Assembly (NCBI GenBank): GCA_019307545.1
Contig: JAFDJI010000113.1
Location: 1-8,995 of the forward strand
Reading direction: 5' to 3'
DNA length: 8,995 nucleotides
From: Deltaproteobacteria bacterium
GTDB lineage: Bacteria > Myxococcota_A > UBA796 > GCA-2862545
Shown here in pieces: positions 6,166-8,995 of this stretch; position 1 is the stretch's first letter; each line of letters starts with the position of its first letter. The position numbers and the translations under genes are program-made. The notes below the pieces were generated by a model. It saw only the letters and a list, made by a program, of their open reading frames with translations, did no database searches and was not told where the DNA came from.

Positions 6166-6813
6166 GCTCTGCCAAAGCATATGGGCTGCGCCCGGAGAAG
6201 AATCGTCCGGGTCGAAGAAGACATATGCCATACCGCCGGGGGTGATGTCGAACGCAACCAGCTCGGTGGTCAACTGGAGCAGGAGTCGCATGGGCGCTTC
6301 GCCGCTGGCGGACAGTGGTGTGCTATCGCCCTGGAGCCACACCGCGCCGCCACCGAGCTTGTCGTGGCGGAGCTGCTCCAAGGCCTCGGACATGGATAGG
6401 CCATCTTCCCGCACCCGGGTCATCAGCGCCAACTCGTCCAGCATGTCGTCCAAGGCGAGCACCATGCGGCGGTACACCCGCACCGTTGGCGGACCGTCGT
6501 ACAGGTTGTCGTCCCGGTGCCGGTGGAGGAGCACCTGGTTCGAGCCCTTGAACGGATCCCAGTCCTCGCACCGTCCGCCGGTGGCATGGCAGATGAACAG
6601 CGACATGCGCGCGTGGTCCCCCAGGTCCAACCAGGGACCTGCGTCGATCTGCGCCATGTGGCACATGGGATTCCCGCACACCGCGCATCGAGGCCACAGC
6701 TCGTTCGGGACCCCGCGGGGATGGCCGCCGTACCACCCCACACCCACCTCGTCGGCCCGCGCCGGGCGGAGCCGGTGTGAAAACCAAGCCTTGCGATTGT
6801 CAGAGTCCGTCAT
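6157..6813 (-). CDS. DUF1963/YwqG-like protein with an added cysteine cluster
   Basis: A 218-residue soluble protein of unknown biochemical role. Two halves show the layout of DUF1963/YwqG proteins. First, GG-x-P (29-32) is followed by CGNPMCHMAQID (46-57) and FICHATGG (73-80). Second, LGGGAVWLQG (153-162) is followed by RLLLQLTTE (176-184) and GGMAYVFFDPDD (193-204), a typical C-terminal beta pair. Cys43-x2-Cys46, Cys51, Cys75 and Cys82, with His52 and His76, could bind zinc; YwqG itself is not known for this. The family match is from motif memory and is moderate. ATG 6813 sits 4 nt after the aconitase stop. The purine-rich GGTAGGGAG runs straight into the ATG, so initiation probably depends on ribosomes finishing the aconitase gene. 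The next gene starts 4 nt after its stop. An intracellular or moonlighting role beside aconitase cannot be judged from sequence. Confidence 0.75.
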   Translation of the reverse strand: MTDSDNRKAWFSHRLRPARADEVGVGWYGGHPRGVPNELWPRCAVCGNPMCHMAQIDAGPWLDLGDHARMSLFICHATGGRCEDWDPFKGSNQVLLHRHRDDNLYDGPPTVRVYRRMVLALDDMLDELALMTRVREDGLSMSEALEQLRHDKLGGGAVWLQGDSTPLSASGEAPMRLLLQLTTELVAFDITPGGMAYVFFDPDDSSPGAAHMLWQSGG

Positions 6814-6822
6814 CTCCCTACC
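6814..6822 (-). promoter_or_regulatory. Purine-rich coupling site GGTAGGGAG directly abutting an ATG
   Basis: On the minus strand this 9-nt site contains the TAG stop of aconitase (6820-6818) and ends immediately before the ATG at 6813. The anti-Shine-Dalgarno match AGGGAG therefore has essentially no spacer, which is too short for good independent initiation. Termination-reinitiation after aconitase is the likely mode. Confidence 0.5.
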
Positions 6823-8995
6823 ATTGGCGAATGAGGTTCAAAGCCGACCCGGCGCGGAACCACTCGATCTGCTCTTGGTTGAGGGTGTGGGCCAACGGGA
6901 TCCACTCGACAGTCCCGTCGGCGTGGCCGAGTTCCATGCTCACTTCGGACCCCGGGGCCAACTCCTTGAGCGATCTCAGGGCGACCCGGTCGTCAGAACG
7001 AACCTTGTCGTAGTCCGCGGGGGCCTTGAAGGTCAGGGGGAGCACACCCTGTTTCTTGAGGTTGGTCTCGTGGATGCGTGCGAAGGAACGGACCACCACC
7101 GCCCGCGCGCCCTGCAGGCGCGGCTCCATCGCGGCGTGCTCCCGGCTCGACCCCTCGCCGTAGTTCTCGTCACCGACCGCGATCCACTCCTGTCCCGCCG
7201 CCCGGTATCGCGCGGCCAGCGCGGGCAGTGACACCACCGAGCCCTCGTCGAGCTGGTCGATCCCGGTGCCGGGGTCCTCGGTGAAGGCGTTGTTCGCCGT
7301 GAGGAACAGGTTCTGGGAGATGTTGGTGAGGTGACCGCGGTACTTGAGCCACGGACCCGCCGCGGAGATGTGGTCGGTGGTGCACTTCCCACTCGCCTTG
7401 AGCAGCACCGCCAGGCCCTCGATGTCGGTGCCCTCCCAGGCCTTGAAGGGAGTGAGCCGCTCCAGGCGCTCGGATCCCTCCCGGATCTGGACCTCAATAG
7501 CGGCACGCTCCTCCAGCGGGGGTGGGGCGATGAAACCACCCATCCCCGCCTGGAAGCCACGCGCGGGTAGACGCTCCCCCGTCGGAGGCTCGAAGCGGAA
7601 CTCGCGCCCATCTTCGGTGGGGATCCCGTCGGTGAGCGGGTTGAAGTCGAGCCGACCCGCGAACGCCATCGCGGTCACCAGCTCCGGGGAGCCGATGAAG
7701 GCGAGGGTGGCCGGGTTGGCGTCGTTCCGACCGCGGAAGTTGCGGTTGAAGGAGGTCAGGATGCTGTTCCGAGCGCCCTTCTCGATGTCATCACGACGCC
7801 ACTGGCCGATGCAGGGACCACAGGCGTTCGCGAGCACCACCCCACCCACCGACTGCAACACCTCCATCTGGCCGTCACGCTTGATGGTCTCGTGGATGCG
7901 GTCGGAGCCCGGTGTCACCATGAAACCCGTCTTCGCCTTCAAGTTGGCCGCGGCGGCCTGACGCGCGACGCTCGCGGCGCGTTCCATGTCCTCGTACGAG
8001 GAGTTGGTGCAGGACCCGATGAGGCAGTAGCGAAGGTCGAGCGGGTAGTCCTCTCGCTCTGCGTCGTCCGCCATCCGCGAGATGGGATGGGCGAGGTCGG
8101 GGGTGAAGGGCCCCACCAGGTGCGGCTCGAGTTGGTCGAGGTCGATCTCGACGAGTCGATCGTAGTACCGCTCGGGCTCCTCGTAGACCTCGGGGTCGGC
8201 CCGGAGGAACGCGCTGTGTTCGTCGGCGAGGTCCGCCGCCCCGGCCCGTTCGGTGGCGCGGAGGTACTCACCCATCTGCCCGTCGTAGGCGAACAGCGAG
8301 GTGGTCGCGCCGAGCTCCGCCCCCATGTTGGTGACGGTGGCCTTGCCGGTACAGGAGATCGACTCCGCGCCCGGCCCGAAGTACTCGACGATGGCGTTGG
8401 TCCCGCCCTTCACGGTGAGCAGGTCGAGCACCTTGAGGATGATGTCCTTCGACGCCGTCCAACCGCCCAGGGAGCCGGTGAGCCTCACCCCGATCAGCTG
8501 CGGGCACAGCAACTCCCAGGGCTGCCCGACCATCACGTCCACCGCGTCGGCGCCGCCCACACCGATGGCGATCATCCCGAGGCCGCCCCCGTTGGGGGTG
8601 TGCGAGTCGGTCCCGATGAACATGCCGCCCGGAAAGGCATAGTTCTCGATCACCACCTGGTGGATGATGCCCGCTCCGGGCTTCCAGAAGCCCATGCCAT
8701 AGCGCTCTCCAGCCGAGCGCAGGAACGCGTAGACCTCGTTGTTCTCCCGCAGCGCGGTGTCGAGGTCCTCGGAGACCCCCCTGTGGGCCCGGATGAGGTG
8801 GTCGCAGTGGATGGTGGTGGGCGCCGCGACCTCGTCGCGTCTGGCCAACATGAACTGGAGGATGGCCATTTGCGCGGTGGCGTCCTGCAGGGTGACCCGG
8901 TCCGGTCGGAGCATCAGGTAGCTCTTTCCCCGCTCCCACTTCTGGTTCTCGGGGTCGACCAGGTGGGCGAAGAGGATCTTCTCGGCGAGGGTCAG
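6818..8995 (-). CDS. acn: Aconitate hydratase, mitochondrial type (5' end beyond window edge)
   Basis: Interconverts citrate and isocitrate through cis-aconitate in the TCA cycle, in the cytoplasm, with a [4Fe-4S] cluster. The frame stays open to the right edge: 27 residues (LTLAEKILFAHLVDPENQ onwards) precede the internal Met at 8914, giving 725 visible residues; about 35 are missing compared with mature pig heart enzyme. Counting from 8995, the catalytic set is complete: Asp65-His66 (HCDHL), His112, Asp130-Ser131-His132 (GTDSHTPNGGG), cluster ligands Cys329 (GSCTNSSYEDM), Cys392 and Cys395 (ANACGPCIGQW), Arg418 and Arg423 (NRNFRGRND), Arg553 (KYRGHL), and Ser616-Ser617-Arg618 (GEGSSREHA). 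The near-verbatim match to animal mitochondrial aconitase puts it in that clade rather than AcnA/IRP1 or AcnB. It is the visible first gene of a three-gene cluster with 4-nt gaps; its promoter is outside the window. Confidence 0.97.
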   Translation of the reverse strand: MTLAEKILFAHLVDPENQKWERGKSYLMLRPDRVTLQDATAQMAILQFMLARRDEVAAPTTIHCDHLIRAHRGVSEDLDTALRENNEVYAFLRSAGERYGMGFWKPGAGIIHQVVIENYAFPGGMFIGTDSHTPNGGGLGMIAIGVGGADAVDVMVGQPWELLCPQLIGVRLTGSLGGWTASKDIILKVLDLLTVKGGTNAIVEYFGPGAESISCTGKATVTNMGAELGATTSLFAYDGQMGEYLRATERAGAADLADEHSAFLRADPEVYEEPERYYDRLVEIDLDQLEPHLVGPFTPDLAHPISRMADDAEREDYPLDLRYCLIGSCTNSSYEDMERAASVARQAAAANLKAKTGFMVTPGSDRIHETIKRDGQMEVLQSVGGVVLANACGPCIGQWRRDDIEKGARNSILTSFNRNFRGRNDANPATLAFIGSPELVTAMAFAGRLDFNPLTDGIPTEDGREFRFEPPTGERLPARGFQAGMGGFIAPPPLEERAAIEVQIREGSERLERLTPFKAWEGTDIEGLAVLLKASGKCTTDHISAAGPWLKYRGHLTNISQNLFLTANNAFTEDPGTGIDQLDEGSVVSLPALAARYRAAGQEWIAVGDENYGEGSSREHAAMEPRLQGARAVVVRSFARIHETNLKKQGVLPLTFKAPADYDKVRSDDRVALRSLKELAPGSEVSMELGHADGTVEWIPLAHTLNQEQIEWFRAGSALNLIRQW

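Noticed and set aside
5091..6245. A 384-codon plus-strand frame opposite the exported-protein gene
   Set aside because: No family motif is present and composition is biased to Gly, His, Val and Arg. The minus-strand protein has a signal peptide, an Ig-like domain and a sorting tail.
6153..6257. Longer N-terminus for the exported protein starting at 6257
   Set aside because: It would overlap the upstream gene by about 100 nt and bury the signal peptide. ATG 6152 has a well-spaced GGAGG and an immediate signal sequence.
5996..7231. A 411-codon plus-strand frame spanning parts of three minus-strand genes
   Set aside because: It crosses the junctions of genes with good evidence on the other strand and has low-complexity composition, as expected of a shadow frame.

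Overview
This is a GC-rich, gene-dense bacterial window. One protein (minus strand, ending at 4881) carries a signal peptide, an ASPM-SPD-2-Hydin type domain and a C-terminal tail of Cys-x-Cys, short hydrophobic segment and Arg cluster, which resembles the MYXO-CTERM sorting signal. With the strong GC3 bias, this suggests Myxococcota or a related former deltaproteobacterial lineage. This is an inference, not a proof. I saw no rRNA, tRNA, CRISPR array, insertion sequence or phage genes.

Left half, plus strand (1-4868): four tightly packed genes. First is the 3' part of a probable short-chain-dehydrogenase-like protein, cut by the left edge. Second is a 640-residue single-chain aconitase-superfamily hydro-lyase with the swivel domain at the N-terminus, the reverse of normal aconitase. 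Third is a complete exodeoxyribonuclease III (AP endonuclease). Fourth is a TGS1-like SAM-dependent methyltransferase. Junctions are a 17-nt gap, a 1-nt TGATG overlap and, if the proposed start is right, a 4-nt CTGA overlap. Genes 2 and 4 both seem to start at CTG behind a purine-rich Shine-Dalgarno sequence.

Right half, minus strand (8995-4881): a second tight cluster read towards the first. It starts with a mitochondrial-type aconitase, cut by the right edge and lacking only about 35 N-terminal residues. Next is a DUF1963/YwqG-like protein with an added cysteine cluster, then the exported MYXO-CTERM-like protein. Both gaps are exactly 4 nt, and each ribosome-binding region overlaps the preceding TAG stop. 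The two clusters converge with only 12 nt between stop codons and no convincing terminator.

The window thus holds two very different aconitase-superfamily enzymes facing each other. The minus-strand one has every expected catalytic residue and should be the TCA-cycle aconitase (citrate/isocitrate). The plus-strand one keeps the three [4Fe-4S] cysteines but is far diverged, and its substrate is unknown. Most genes belong to known families. The least explained points are the swivel-first enzyme, the repeated CTG starts, the TGS1-like methyltransferase coupled to a DNA-repair nuclease, and the linkage of aconitase to a surface-protein gene.
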